DNA from: Nostoc sp. CENA543
GTDB lineage: Bacteria; Cyanobacteriota; Cyanobacteriia; Cyanobacteriales; Nostocaceae
Reading direction: 5' to 3'
Length of the DNA stretch: 64,000 bases
Assembly (NCBI RefSeq): GCF_002896875.1
Contig: NZ_CP023278.1
Location: 4,410,501 to 4,474,500, forward strand
The notes under the pieces were generated by a model. The model did no database searches, was not told the DNA's origin, and saw only the letters and a list, made by a program, of their open reading frames with translations. The translations under genes were made by a program, and so were the position numbers. Shown here piece after piece: positions 55,091 to 63,517 of this stretch. Numbering within the stretch: position 1 is the first letter of the stretch; the number at the start of each line of letters is the position of its first letter.

Positions 55091-55990
55091 GTGGTTTCAA
55101 AATACACTAGCGGCTGGCGCAAGCAAGCTTCTCTTGCTGTGGGCTTATTTTTGGCTGCACCATTAGTTTTATCAATGGATATCTCACCAGCCAAAGCTGA
55201 TGGGATTCATAGCGATGATACTGAATTTTACGTTGGTTTAGATAGTTTACAAGTGCTAGCAAGTGGCACGTATACAGGATTAAATAACCCCAACTACAAT
55301 CGTTTAACCTTCTTATTTGCCCACCGAGAAGAGAATGCAGCTAGTAGTCATTTTCATGGAATAGGTTCTTATAGTTACTTGGGTACTGTAGATAGCCCAA
55401 GTGTGAATTCAACTAATGCGAACAATAGAATTCCTGAAACTTACACAGGAATTTTACCACTGCAATTGTTACCAGGGACAGGAATTTATGCTGGTCGCTT
55501 GGTGAGTGCTGACACCCACGCAGAATATAGCAATCTCAACGTTGCATCTATCACCTCCTTAGCCGATGCGACAGAAGCAGTTGATCAATATTTGTTTAAT
55601 AGTTCTCGTGGTCGTTGGCGATCGCCTTTGACTGGTGCAACAATTGGTTTACAGTTGGTAGAAATCAGTAGTGGTTTGAATATTGCTAATGAATCTGGGG
55701 ACAATATTCTCCAGTCAATAGGTGATATTTATACCCTTGGTGGTGGTGATGATTTTTCCTTTACTCCCACATTCTGGACACAAAAAACAGCAACGCCGGG
55801 CAAATATTCAGCAACATTTAAGTTGGTGGATTTAAGTAATAACTATCAAGAATCTGGGACATTTAGCTTTGATTTTCGAGTTGAAAAAGTATCAGAACCT
55901 TCCACAACTATTGCTTTGGGACTAGCGGGTTTATTGGCTTTGTCTGTGTCCCATCTTAAAAAACGGACTGTTGACTCCAGCGAATTTTAG
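55091..55990 (+). CDS. Zur-regulated PEP-CTERM protein of the all3515 type
   Basis: A 299-residue secreted protein starting at GTG with GGAG upstream. It has a signal peptide (about 1-35, ending S-P-A-K-A), a domain with conserved S-H-F-H-G-I-G (about 86-92) and G-G-G-D-D-F motifs (His-rich metal-type loops), and a C-terminal PEP-CTERM-like sorting signal (V-S-E-P-S-T-T-I-A-L-G-L-A-G followed by K-K-R). It resembles the all3515 family of Zur-repressed PEP-CTERM proteins. The Zur-like box upstream fits that assignment. Probable role: a surface-attached zinc-binding or zinc-acquisition factor, inferred from regulation. Confidence 0.8.
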   Translation: MVSKYTSGWRKQASLAVGLFLAAPLVLSMDISPAKADGIHSDDTEFYVGLDSLQVLASGTYTGLNNPNYNRLTFLFAHREENAASSHFHGIGSYSYLGTVDSPSVNSTNANNRIPETYTGILPLQLLPGTGIYAGRLVSADTHAEYSNLNVASITSLADATEAVDQYLFNSSRGRWRSPLTGATIGLQLVEISSGLNIANESGDNILQSIGDIYTLGGGDDFSFTPTFWTQKTATPGKYSATFKLVDLSNNYQESGTFSFDFRVEKVSEPSTTIALGLAGLLALSVSHLKKRTVDSSEF

Positions 55991-56020
55991 ATTTTAGTTT
56001 TTGGATTAAATCTAAAGTAA

Positions 56021-56080
56021 GGGCGGGTTTAAAAACATATCTGTTTTGCCAACGTTAATTTTTCTCAGAACCCGCCCCTA
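56021..56080. repeat. 60-bp inverted-repeat element, copy 2
   Basis: Ends GGGCGGGTTT and AACCCGCCC; same length and layout as the 25314 copy, about 75-80% identical by eye. It lies in the convergent gap between the PEP-CTERM gene and tldE2, where it may also act as a terminator. Confidence 0.7.
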
Positions 56081-56242
56081 CCATTCCAAAATCTACAATT
56101 TATCCGCCACCCAAGTGGTCGAGAGTCGGCTGCTAATTATCTAAAACATTTAGCTAGTTTCTACCGTATTGCTAATGTAGACAGCAATACAATTAATATG
56201 GCGTTAAACGTTAATTTCAAAGGTTGTGAAAACACTATTTAA

Positions 56243-57586
56243 TTACAAGGTATAAGTAAAATCATTGACTAACATTCCTGGAACTAAACTTCCGCCTAGT
56301 TGACGACTTTCATAAGTACCGACTTCAGGAATGAGTTCTTGGAAGTTGGTAAAGTCAATTAAATTCTCTCCCCAGAAGCGATAGAGGCTTTCATCAAAGC
56401 GTAGGTTTTCTATAGGTGCGACAATTTCCCCGTTTTCCACCCAAAAACAAGCATAACGAGTCATACCTGTAATTCTACCCGTAGGGCGATCGCTCCAGTT
56501 CAAGTAATGCAAATTCGATACATACAAGCCTGTATCTAAACTAGGCAAAATTTGGTCATATTCTAAATTACCTGGACTAATTTCTGGCGCACGTAAAGTT
56601 TCGGAACTATTAGCACCGTTAGCGATTTTTTCATATTCTTTTGCAGTGCGAGAATTAATCAAAGTATTGATTAAAATACCATTACTAATGATTGGGGTTT
56701 CAAGGTCAGCAATTTCTCCCAATTCATTAAATCGCGGTACTAATCCTCGTTGAAAATTTTCTTTTAAATTAAATAAAGGAGATAATTCTTTTTCTTGACG
56801 CGATAAAACTGCTAAAGCACTGTTTCCTTGTTGGATATCTGCTTCACTTACAGCCCCCCATGAGAGCATACTTAATAAATCAGCGACAGCCGCAGGTGCA
56901 AAGTAAGTTTTGTATTGTCCCCTTGGTAATTCCTTCGGTGTACTAGATAGTAATTTCAGTTGTTTTTTACCTTCGCTAATTTTAGCAGCATAGGCTGTTG
57001 CATCCCAATTACTACCAGCAAATATCCCTTTAACCGCTTGTCCAGATTCAATAAATAAAGAATAGTCTAACGTAAAAGAATCAGTAGCAAACCAATGTTT
57101 TTGTCCACTAGAATCCCCATAGGCTCTAATAACAATTCCCCCAGCATATATACCAGTAAAATCTAATTCTTTAACTTCTTCTAAAATATTGGCAACTAAT
57201 ATATCTGCTGACAATAAATTACCTATATTAACCTCATGACTGATATTATTTCCTGATGGTAAAACCAAATAGGGATCAACAGGTAATACAGGCAATTCAT
57301 CCCTGAGTTCTAGTAACGCATGATATGCTACTTGCCAGTCAGTTTCCCAGTTACCAGTAAAGGGAAATTGACGAAAACTGCTGCGCTGATTGGTCATTAG
57401 GGTTAATTCTACCCAGCCATCAGCCACATAACCAGTTTGCCGAACTTTAGCATGATTTAAGCGAGTAAATTGACTGCGTTCACAGTTCAATTTGATCGTA
57501 AATTCCTCATTTTCTGCTTTTTTAGCCAATAGAGTTTCTAATATTTGATTAAAACTTGCTTCTAAATGGGATATTTCTTGTTTCAT
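56243..57586 (-). CDS. TldE/PmbA-type protein (second TldD/TldE pair)
   Basis: A 447-residue TldE/PmbA family member. The region S-N-G-I-L-I-N-T-L-I-N-S-R-T-A (about 300-314) and the C-terminal G-S-L-V-P-G-M-L-V-N segment match the family. As expected for TldE-type subunits there is no H-E-x-x-x-H motif. It is only distantly similar to the 14952 tldE. Its partner tldD2 is upstream on the same strand (244 bases away). It probably forms a second TldD/TldE-type protease with unknown peptide substrates. Confidence 0.8.
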   Translation of the reverse strand: MKQEISHLEASFNQILETLLAKKAENEEFTIKLNCERSQFTRLNHAKVRQTGYVADGWVELTLMTNQRSSFRQFPFTGNWETDWQVAYHALLELRDELPVLPVDPYLVLPSGNNISHEVNIGNLLSADILVANILEEVKELDFTGIYAGGIVIRAYGDSSGQKHWFATDSFTLDYSLFIESGQAVKGIFAGSNWDATAYAAKISEGKKQLKLLSSTPKELPRGQYKTYFAPAAVADLLSMLSWGAVSEADIQQGNSALAVLSRQEKELSPLFNLKENFQRGLVPRFNELGEIADLETPIISNGILINTLINSRTAKEYEKIANGANSSETLRAPEISPGNLEYDQILPSLDTGLYVSNLHYLNWSDRPTGRITGMTRYACFWVENGEIVAPIENLRFDESLYRFWGENLIDFTNFQELIPEVGTYESRQLGGSLVPGMLVNDFTYTL

Positions 57587-57830
57587 ATTGGGACTGGGGA
57601 TTAGGGATTGGGGACTGGGGACTGGGGAAGGTAGACAAGGGGAACAAGGGGGACAAGGTAGAATTTATTTCTCTATCAACACTCAACACCGACTAAACGT
57701 CGCGCTACCCCTAACAAAACTCATTAGTCATTAGTCATTAGTCATTAGTCATTAGTCACCACTTATTACTTATTACTTATTACTCATTACTCATTACTCA
57801 GCACTCACCACCCACCACTCAGCACTCCTG
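57587..57830. repeat. Tandem repeats in the tldD2-tldE2 gap
   Basis: GGGGACTGGGGATT units (57590-57630), TAGTCATTAGTCATTAG heptamers (57719-57760) and TTACTTATTACTCATTACTC units (to 57800) fill the gap. Confidence 0.85.
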
Positions 57831-59270
57831 CTAACTTCCTCCGCCAAAAACTTCGACATCAGCAAATACACACACTGGTGAGCCGTGTCCCACCCAAATT
57901 GCTTGGTTGGGTTCGCCTTTTCCACAAAAAGGTGTGCCGTACATTTCCCAGTTGGAATCATTACCAACTTGGATTAAGCTGTGCCAAAACTCTGGGGTTG
58001 TGGCTCGGTAGTTAGGATTACGGAGAGTTTTGGTAAGTTTACCATTTTCGATTAATTTGGCATACTCACAGCCAAATTGAAATTTATAACGGCGATCATC
58101 GATTGACCAAGAACGGTTAGATTCCATGTAAACGCCGTGTTCGATATTACTAATGATCTCGTCAAAACTGGCGTTACCTGGCTCTAAATTCAGGTTAGCC
58201 ATACGGTCGATAGGAGCGCGATTCCAGGAGGATGCGCGCGCACAGGCGACTCCTGGAACACCTGCTCTAGCTTGACTTTCTAAACTACCTAAACCCCGTT
58301 GTAATACGCCATCTTTGATTAAATATTCCCGTGTAGCCACTACGCCTGTGTCATCAAAGCCGTAGCTAGCGTATTCACCCTCGACGGTGGGGTCAAAGGT
58401 AATATTCATCAAGGGTGAGCCGTAGACTAGTGTACCGAAATCACTGGTCTTGACAAAACTACCGCCGGCGTAGTTTCGCTCATCTCCTAAAATGCGGTCA
58501 AGTTCTAGGGGATGTCCGACACTTTCATGAATTTGTAACATCATTTGGTCGGGGGCTAATACTAAATTGGTGCGAGTGGTAGGACATTCTGCGGCGGTTA
58601 ACAGTTCTATCGCTTGTTCGCCAATTTGCTGCACCTGTCGCCATAAATTCTCTCGGTGTAACAGTTCCATTCCGCCTTGATAACAGTGTGCTTGCCAACC
58701 GTTATTGCTGCGTTGTTGGACTATTGCCCCATCTTGAGCGATCGCTCCATAATTAGTTCCCAAAGAAATAAACTTTTGATATACCTCAGAACCATTACTG
58801 CTGACAAACCAACTCTCTTTTTGATTGGTGTTGACGTTAGCTGAAGTTTGGACAATGTTGTCGTTTATTTTCAGAGTGTGACAAATCCGCACCAGCAAAT
58901 CATTAATTTCTCCTGGACATAAAGCATCCAGGGGTTGTAAAAATGGCGAGTTATATTCACCCACAACTTTGGGACGTTCCGTAACTCGGAAAGGATAAAT
59001 CCACCATTCACTAGCAGCAAGTGCTTGTTTATACGCTATTTCCGCCGCCGCTTGTAAAGATGGTAACTCCAGAGAATTAGTTGCGGCGTAACCCAGACAG
59101 CCATTAACTAAAACCTCTAGCATTGCGCCCATTGTCGTAGATTTGCCGTTAGCTTGCGGCAAACCATCACGGACATAATGGTTAGCAGCCGTCTCCTTGA
59201 CAACTCGGATACCGATCCAATCAGCAGGTATTTTAAAACTAGCGATCGCTTTCGTAAGTTCAGACCACAT
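57831..59270 (-). CDS. TldD-type metalloprotease (second pair)
   Basis: A 479-residue TldD homologue with the metal motif H-E-S-V-G-H (in Q-I-H-E-S-V-G-H-P-L-E-L, about residues 252-257). The following L-D-R-I-L-G-D-E-R-N-Y-A-G-G-S-F-V block and the C-terminal V-C-V-F-A-D segment support the family. It differs from the 13009 TldD (H-E-A-C-G-H) and resembles the second subfamily of TldD/PmbA proteins. The partner gene tldE2 follows. Together with the 13-16 kb pair the window encodes two complete TldD/TldE systems on opposite strands. Confidence 0.87.
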   Translation of the reverse strand: MWSELTKAIASFKIPADWIGIRVVKETAANHYVRDGLPQANGKSTTMGAMLEVLVNGCLGYAATNSLELPSLQAAAEIAYKQALAASEWWIYPFRVTERPKVVGEYNSPFLQPLDALCPGEINDLLVRICHTLKINDNIVQTSANVNTNQKESWFVSSNGSEVYQKFISLGTNYGAIAQDGAIVQQRSNNGWQAHCYQGGMELLHRENLWRQVQQIGEQAIELLTAAECPTTRTNLVLAPDQMMLQIHESVGHPLELDRILGDERNYAGGSFVKTSDFGTLVYGSPLMNITFDPTVEGEYASYGFDDTGVVATREYLIKDGVLQRGLGSLESQARAGVPGVACARASSWNRAPIDRMANLNLEPGNASFDEIISNIEHGVYMESNRSWSIDDRRYKFQFGCEYAKLIENGKLTKTLRNPNYRATTPEFWHSLIQVGNDSNWEMYGTPFCGKGEPNQAIWVGHGSPVCVFADVEVFGGGS

Positions 59271-59279
59271 AATGATTTT

Positions 59280-59431
59280 AGTAAGTAGTGAGTGCTGAGT
59301 AATGTTAGCGGTAGCGCGGCGTTTAGCCGGTGCTGAGTAATGCTAAGAGAGAAATAAATTCTACCTTGTCTACCTTGTCTACCTTGTCCCCAATCCCCAG
59401 TCCCCATTCCCCAATCCCCAGTCCCCATTCC
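59280..59431. repeat. GTAGTGAGTGCTG, CTACCTTGT and CCCCAGTCCCCA repeats
   Basis: GCGGTAGCGCGGCGTTTAGC and TCTACCTTGTCTACC units, followed by CCCCAATCCCCAGTCCCCA heptamers to the stop of cysS. Confidence 0.8.
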
Positions 59432-60925
59432 CTAATTTCTATGCCAACGTGTACCTTGTGGGCTATCAATTAAAGTTATACCTTGAGCTTGTAATTCGTT
59501 GCGGATGCGATCGCTTTCGGCAAAGTTTTTGGCTTTTCGTGCGTCTTGTCTTTGCTGAATTAGAGCCTCAATGTCGGCATCAGTTAAACCATCTTTTGTT
59601 ATGGTTTCCTCATCTGGTGTTGCTTCCAAACCCAAAACTTTAGCCAAGGTAATTAGGGTGTACCATTGGCGGTGAAGTTCATCGGAGGGAGTTTTGGTTT
59701 TTCCTTCATGCACCAAAATATTGCCTTCTCGGCGGAGTTCTTTGGCTAGTTCAAATAACACCGCTAAACCACCGGAGAAGTTAAAGTCATCATCCCCTAG
59801 TTCTTGAAAACGGGTAACGAGTTCGGGAATCATCAAATTCCCCCCTGCTCCCCTGCTCCCCTGCTCCCCTGCTTGTTCACCCCATCCCAGTTGCTCACCG
59901 TATTGTGAACCAAAAAGTAAGCCTTCCTTGAGGGTTTTCCAGCTATTTTCCGCAGTGGCGATCGCTTCTTCAGTAAAATCTAAGGGTTTGCGGTAGTGTG
60001 CCTGTAAAACAAATAATCTGACCGCCATTGCGTTGACTGGTTCACCATGCCAATTTCCCGTCCCATCTAATAATTCGCGAATGGTGATGAAATTACCCAG
60101 GGACTTTGACATTTTCTGTCCATTCACCATCACCATGCCGTTATGTGTCCAGTAACGCGCCAGTGGTTTATTAATAGCAGCTTCTGACTGAGCAATTTCG
60201 TTTTCATGGTGGGGAAAAATTAAATCACCACCACCGCCATGAATATCGATTGTCTCTCCTAATCTAGAGCGAATCATCGCCGAGCATTCAATGTGCCATC
60301 CTGGACGACCTTCACCCCACGGTGAACTCCACGCAGGTTCACCAGGTTTTGCTCCCTTCCACAAAGCAAAATCAAAGGGGTGTTGCTTTTTCGCTTCTGA
60401 TTCTTCTGCATCTAGCCGACCGCTAGCACCTGCTTGCATTTGCTCTAGTTCTCTACCGGAAAGTTTGCCATAAGCAGGAAATTTTTCCACACGGTAATAA
60501 ACATCACCACCAACGGCGTAGGCTAGACCTTTTTCTTCGAGAATTTGAATCAGTTGATGAATTTCGGGAATATGCTCAGTCACGCGGGGATACTCATCCG
60601 CGTCCATGACATTTAAACGCCGGATGTCTTCAAAATAGGCATCAATAAAGCGGTTAGATACCGCTTCCATTGTTGAACCTTGTTCTTTAGCTCGGTTAAG
60701 AATTTTATCATCGATATCCGTAAAATTCTGGATATAGGCGACGGCAAAGCCACGCCAGATTAAATAACGGCGAATTGTATCCCACACAATATAGGAACGT
60801 GCATGACCCAAATGGCAGTAGTCATAAACTGTGACACCGCAGCAATACATCTTAACTTTGCCTGGTTCTACGGTTTCAAACGGTTCTTGACGACGTGTGA
60901 GAGTATTGTAAATAGTTAGGGTCAT
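59432..60925 (-). CDS. cysS: Cysteinyl-tRNA synthetase
   Basis: A 497-residue class I aminoacyl-tRNA synthetase. It has the zinc/HIGH region M-Y-C-C-G-V-T-V-Y-D-Y-C-H-L-G-H-A (27-42; Cys29 and the HIGH-type H-L-G-H), G-W-H-I-E-C (209-214), P-H-H-E-N-E (238-243), and the ATP-binding K-M-S-K-S (271-275). It charges tRNA-Cys in the cytoplasm. A 13-residue insert at 350-362 (E-Q-A-G-E-Q-G-S-R-G-A-G-G) is encoded by a CCCCTGCT tandem repeat, so repeat DNA has been tolerated inside an essential gene. Family length is usually near 465-490. Confidence 0.95.
   Translation of the reverse strand: MTLTIYNTLTRRQEPFETVEPGKVKMYCCGVTVYDYCHLGHARSYIVWDTIRRYLIWRGFAVAYIQNFTDIDDKILNRAKEQGSTMEAVSNRFIDAYFEDIRRLNVMDADEYPRVTEHIPEIHQLIQILEEKGLAYAVGGDVYYRVEKFPAYGKLSGRELEQMQAGASGRLDAEESEAKKQHPFDFALWKGAKPGEPAWSSPWGEGRPGWHIECSAMIRSRLGETIDIHGGGGDLIFPHHENEIAQSEAAINKPLARYWTHNGMVMVNGQKMSKSLGNFITIRELLDGTGNWHGEPVNAMAVRLFVLQAHYRKPLDFTEEAIATAENSWKTLKEGLLFGSQYGEQLGWGEQAGEQGSRGAGGNLMIPELVTRFQELGDDDFNFSGGLAVLFELAKELRREGNILVHEGKTKTPSDELHRQWYTLITLAKVLGLEATPDEETITKDGLTDADIEALIQQRQDARKAKNFAESDRIRNELQAQGITLIDSPQGTRWHRN
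59842..59873. repeat. Four exact CCCCTGCT units inside cysS
   Basis: Four perfect 8-base units within the coding region; together with flanks they encode a Gln/Gly-rich insert and keep the frame open. Confidence 0.85.
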
Positions 60926-61131
60926 AACACAGTAACTTTGAAATAGAGATACGCGATAATAGGATAAAACAACAAAAATAATTATCCAGCATCCCTATGC
61001 TAGTACATCACGGCAGAAATACAACGACCATTTAAAACAGTGCCAAGGGTGGAAATTTAACTCTTAATACTTTTGACGTTACTAGCATTTTTAACTTTTC
61101 TCAAAGTTTCCAATTTTTTGATTACAGTCTT

Positions 61132-62304
61132 ATGCAATCAGCAGTTACAACCAATTCTCAACCAATGGACGCTCCCAAGCAAGGAATGCCAGTAACAATT
61201 ATTACTGGATTTCTTGGTAGTGGTAAAACCACCTTACTTAACCATATCCTCAGCAATCAACAGGGTTTAAAAACCGCCGTTTTAGTCAATGAATTTGGGG
61301 AAATCGGCATCGATAACGAGTTAATTGTTTCCACTGATGAGAACATGGTGGAACTGAGTAACGGTTGTATTTGCTGCACTATTAATAATGATTTAGTTGA
61401 TGCCGTATATAAAGTTTTAGAACGGGAAGAAAAGCTAGATTATTTAGTTGTCGAAACTACAGGACTAGCTGATCCTCTACCAGTAGCTTTAACTTTTTTG
61501 GGTACAGAATTACGGGATTTAACTCGGCTAGATTCAATTATTACTGTCGTAGATGCAGCCAATTACAGTTTAGATTTATTTAACTCCCAAGCTGCTTACA
61601 GTCAAATTGCCTACGGTGATGTGATTATTTTGAACAAAGCAGATTTAGTTGATGAAGCTACATTAGAGGAATTAGAAAGAAAAATCAACGAAGTCAAAGA
61701 AGGAGCGAGGATTTTAAGAACAACGCGATCGCAAGTTTCTTTACCTTTAATCCTGAGTGTGGGACTGTTTGAATCTGACAAATATTTTGACACAGTTGAT
61801 GAGCATGCTCACGACCATCATGATCATGACCATGATCATTCAACCTGCGGTCATGACCATCACGACCATGACCATGACCATTCAAACTGCGGTCACGACC
61901 ATCACGACCATGACCATGACCATTCAAACTGCGGTCACGACCATCACGACCACGACCACCACCATCATCATTCAAACCACTTAGAAAATGATGGTTTTAC
62001 TTCCATATCCTTCCAAAGTGATCAGCCTTTATCTATCCGTAAATTCCAATATTTTCTAGATAACCAGTTACCAACAAATATCTTCCGCGCCAAGGGGATC
62101 ATGTGGTTTGATGAGAGTCCCAAACGTCACATTTTTCACCTGTGCGGTAAGCGTTTCACCTTAGATGATGATGACTGGAAAGGCGAACCCAAAAATCAAT
62201 TAGTGCTGATTGGTCAAAATTTAGACAAGGAAACCTTACTTTCTCAATTAGAAAACTGTCTTTGTCTACCTTCCACCAACAGAGGTAAAGGTTTTGGGAA
62301 ATAG
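61132..62304 (+). CDS. COG0523 GTPase with tandem His-rich metal-binding insert
   Basis: A 390-residue G3E GTPase with Walker A G-F-L-G-S-G-K-T-T (26-34), the C-I-C-C motif (79-82), E-T-T-G-L-A-D-P and N-K-A-D. Between the GTPase and CobW domains, residues about 224-281 hold a His/Asp-rich insert: three 14-residue repeats of H-D-H-H-D-H-D-H-D-H-S-x-C-G plus a degenerate fourth with H-H-H-H-H. Such inserts bind zinc, cobalt or nickel. It probably stores or delivers metal for cobalamin or zinc enzymes. No Zur box is seen upstream. It is divergent from cysS. Confidence 0.88.
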   Translation: MQSAVTTNSQPMDAPKQGMPVTIITGFLGSGKTTLLNHILSNQQGLKTAVLVNEFGEIGIDNELIVSTDENMVELSNGCICCTINNDLVDAVYKVLEREEKLDYLVVETTGLADPLPVALTFLGTELRDLTRLDSIITVVDAANYSLDLFNSQAAYSQIAYGDVIILNKADLVDEATLEELERKINEVKEGARILRTTRSQVSLPLILSVGLFESDKYFDTVDEHAHDHHDHDHDHSTCGHDHHDHDHDHSNCGHDHHDHDHDHSNCGHDHHDHDHHHHHSNHLENDGFTSISFQSDQPLSIRKFQYFLDNQLPTNIFRAKGIMWFDESPKRHIFHLCGKRFTLDDDDWKGEPKNQLVLIGQNLDKETLLSQLENCLCLPSTNRGKGFGK

Positions 62305-62400
62305 TTGTTAGTCAATAGTCAATAGTCATTAGTCATTGGTCATTAGTCATTAGTTATTGGTGATTAATAAAATGACTAATGGCTCATGTTAGAAGAAAGA
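62305..62400. repeat. GTCAATA/GTCATTA heptamers before dtd
   Basis: Tandem heptamers (62308-62360) between the COG0523 and dtd genes. Confidence 0.8.
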
Positions 62401-62408
62401 TCACTATT

Positions 62409-62873
62409 ATGCGTGTAATTGTCCAGCGAGTGAAATCGTCTCAAGTGACTGTAGATGGTGAAACCATTGGCAAAATTGGCCGAGGCTTGAATTTACTCGT
62501 AGGTATTGCTGACACAGACACAGATGTAGAACTTGATTGGATGGCGCGTAAATGTCTAGAACTACGGCTATTTCCTAATACAGAAGACGGTGACAGGTGG
62601 CAAAAATCCGTACAAGAAATTGGTGGTGATTTATTAGTAGTGAGCCAATTTACCCTCTACGGCGACTGTCGCAAAGGTCGCCGTCCCTCCTTTGACCGTT
62701 CAGCCAACCCATCCCAAGCCGAAGAACTGTATAACAGTTTTGTAGCGAAGTTAAGAACTAGTGGCTTGCTAGTAGAAACAGGCAAATTCGGCGCAATGAT
62801 GCAAGTGAGTGTTGAAAATGATGGGCCAGTAACTTTGATCTTGGAGAAAGAGTCAATGGTCAATGGTCAATAG
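62409..62873 (+). CDS. dtd: D-aminoacyl-tRNA deacylase
   Basis: A 154-residue protein beginning [11 protein letters not shown]. It carries the family motifs S-Q-F-T-L-Y-G-D (about 76-83) and N-D-G-P-V-T (about 136-141), whose Gly-cisPro lies in the chiral proofreading site. It removes D-amino acids from mischarged tRNA. A TTG-type frame starting at 62379 would add ten residues, but the ATG at 62409 gives the canonical start. Tandem repeats precede and follow it. Confidence 0.92.
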   Translation: MRVIVQRVKSSQVTVDGETIGKIGRGLNLLVGIADTDTDVELDWMARKCLELRLFPNTEDGDRWQKSVQEIGGDLLVVSQFTLYGDCRKGRRPSFDRSANPSQAEELYNSFVAKLRTSGLLVETGKFGAMMQVSVENDGPVTLILEKESMVNGQ

Positions 62874-62990
62874 TTATTAGTCATTAGTCATTAGTCATTA
62901 GTCATTAGTTTTTCTCCTCCCTTGTCTACCTTGTCTACCTTTTCTCCTCTTCCCCAGTCCCCAATCCCCAGTCCCCAATCCCCAGTATTC
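62874..62990. repeat. Repeats between dtd and psb28
   Basis: GTCATTAGTCATTAG heptamers (62874-62906), CTACCTTGTCTACC units, and CCCCAGTCCCCAATCCCCA units. Confidence 0.85.
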
Positions 62991-63053
62991 AATTCCCACC
63001 AAATAATGAGACAATATTAAACTAATGATTACAAAACTTTAAATTCATTCATC

Positions 63054-63389
63054 ATGGCGAAAATCCAGTTTTCCAGGGGACTTGACGAAGACGTAATTCC
63101 AGATGTACGGTTGACGCGATCGCGCAGTGGTGACACTGGTACAGCAACGTTTATTTTTAATAATCCCAAGATTTTAGACCAAGCTACTACTGAAGATATT
63201 ACTGGGATGTACTTAATTGATGAAGAGGGAGAACTGATTACTCGTGAGGTAAAAGCTAAGTTCATCAACGGTAAACCAGAAAGCTTAGAAGCTGTTTATT
63301 TGATGAAATCTAGCGAAGAATGGGATCGCTTTATGCGCTTTATGGAGCGATACGCCGAAGAAAATGATTTAGGATTTAGTAAGTCCTAA
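63054..63389 (+). CDS. psb28: Photosystem II assembly protein Psb28
   Basis: A 111-residue protein whose whole length matches Psb28: [12 protein letters not shown] (1-12), [18 protein letters not shown] (18-35), [10 protein letters not shown] (51-60), [11 protein letters not shown] (89-99). Psb28 binds the cytoplasmic face of assembling photosystem II near CP47 and is absent from the mature complex. This places the organism among oxygenic phototrophs. Confidence 0.96.
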   Translation: MAKIQFSRGLDEDVIPDVRLTRSRSGDTGTATFIFNNPKILDQATTEDITGMYLIDEEGELITREVKAKFINGKPESLEAVYLMKSSEEWDRFMRFMERYAEENDLGFSKS

Positions 63390-63517
63390 GTGGTCAAATT
63401 TTTAGTTAGTCCCTAAATATATTTACTGTACTTTCAATCGAATAAACACCACAATCTATATCACCGCTAAATCCCCAAGGGTTAGCGGTGAAAGTTTTAA
63501 GGGAGAAAAACTTGAAT

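Noticed and set aside
59117-59428. 103-codon minus-strand frame next to tldD2
   Set aside because: It begins in GGGGACT-type repeats and overlaps the start of tldD2 in another frame; no independent support.
60955-60995. GGATAA...TTATCC palindrome upstream of the second COG0523 gene as a Zur box
   Set aside because: The two arms are about 14 bases apart, too far for a Zur box.
61694-61984. Open frames on both strands over the His-rich region of the COG0523 gene
   Set aside because: They are shadows of the tandem repeat; composition follows the repeat in each frame.
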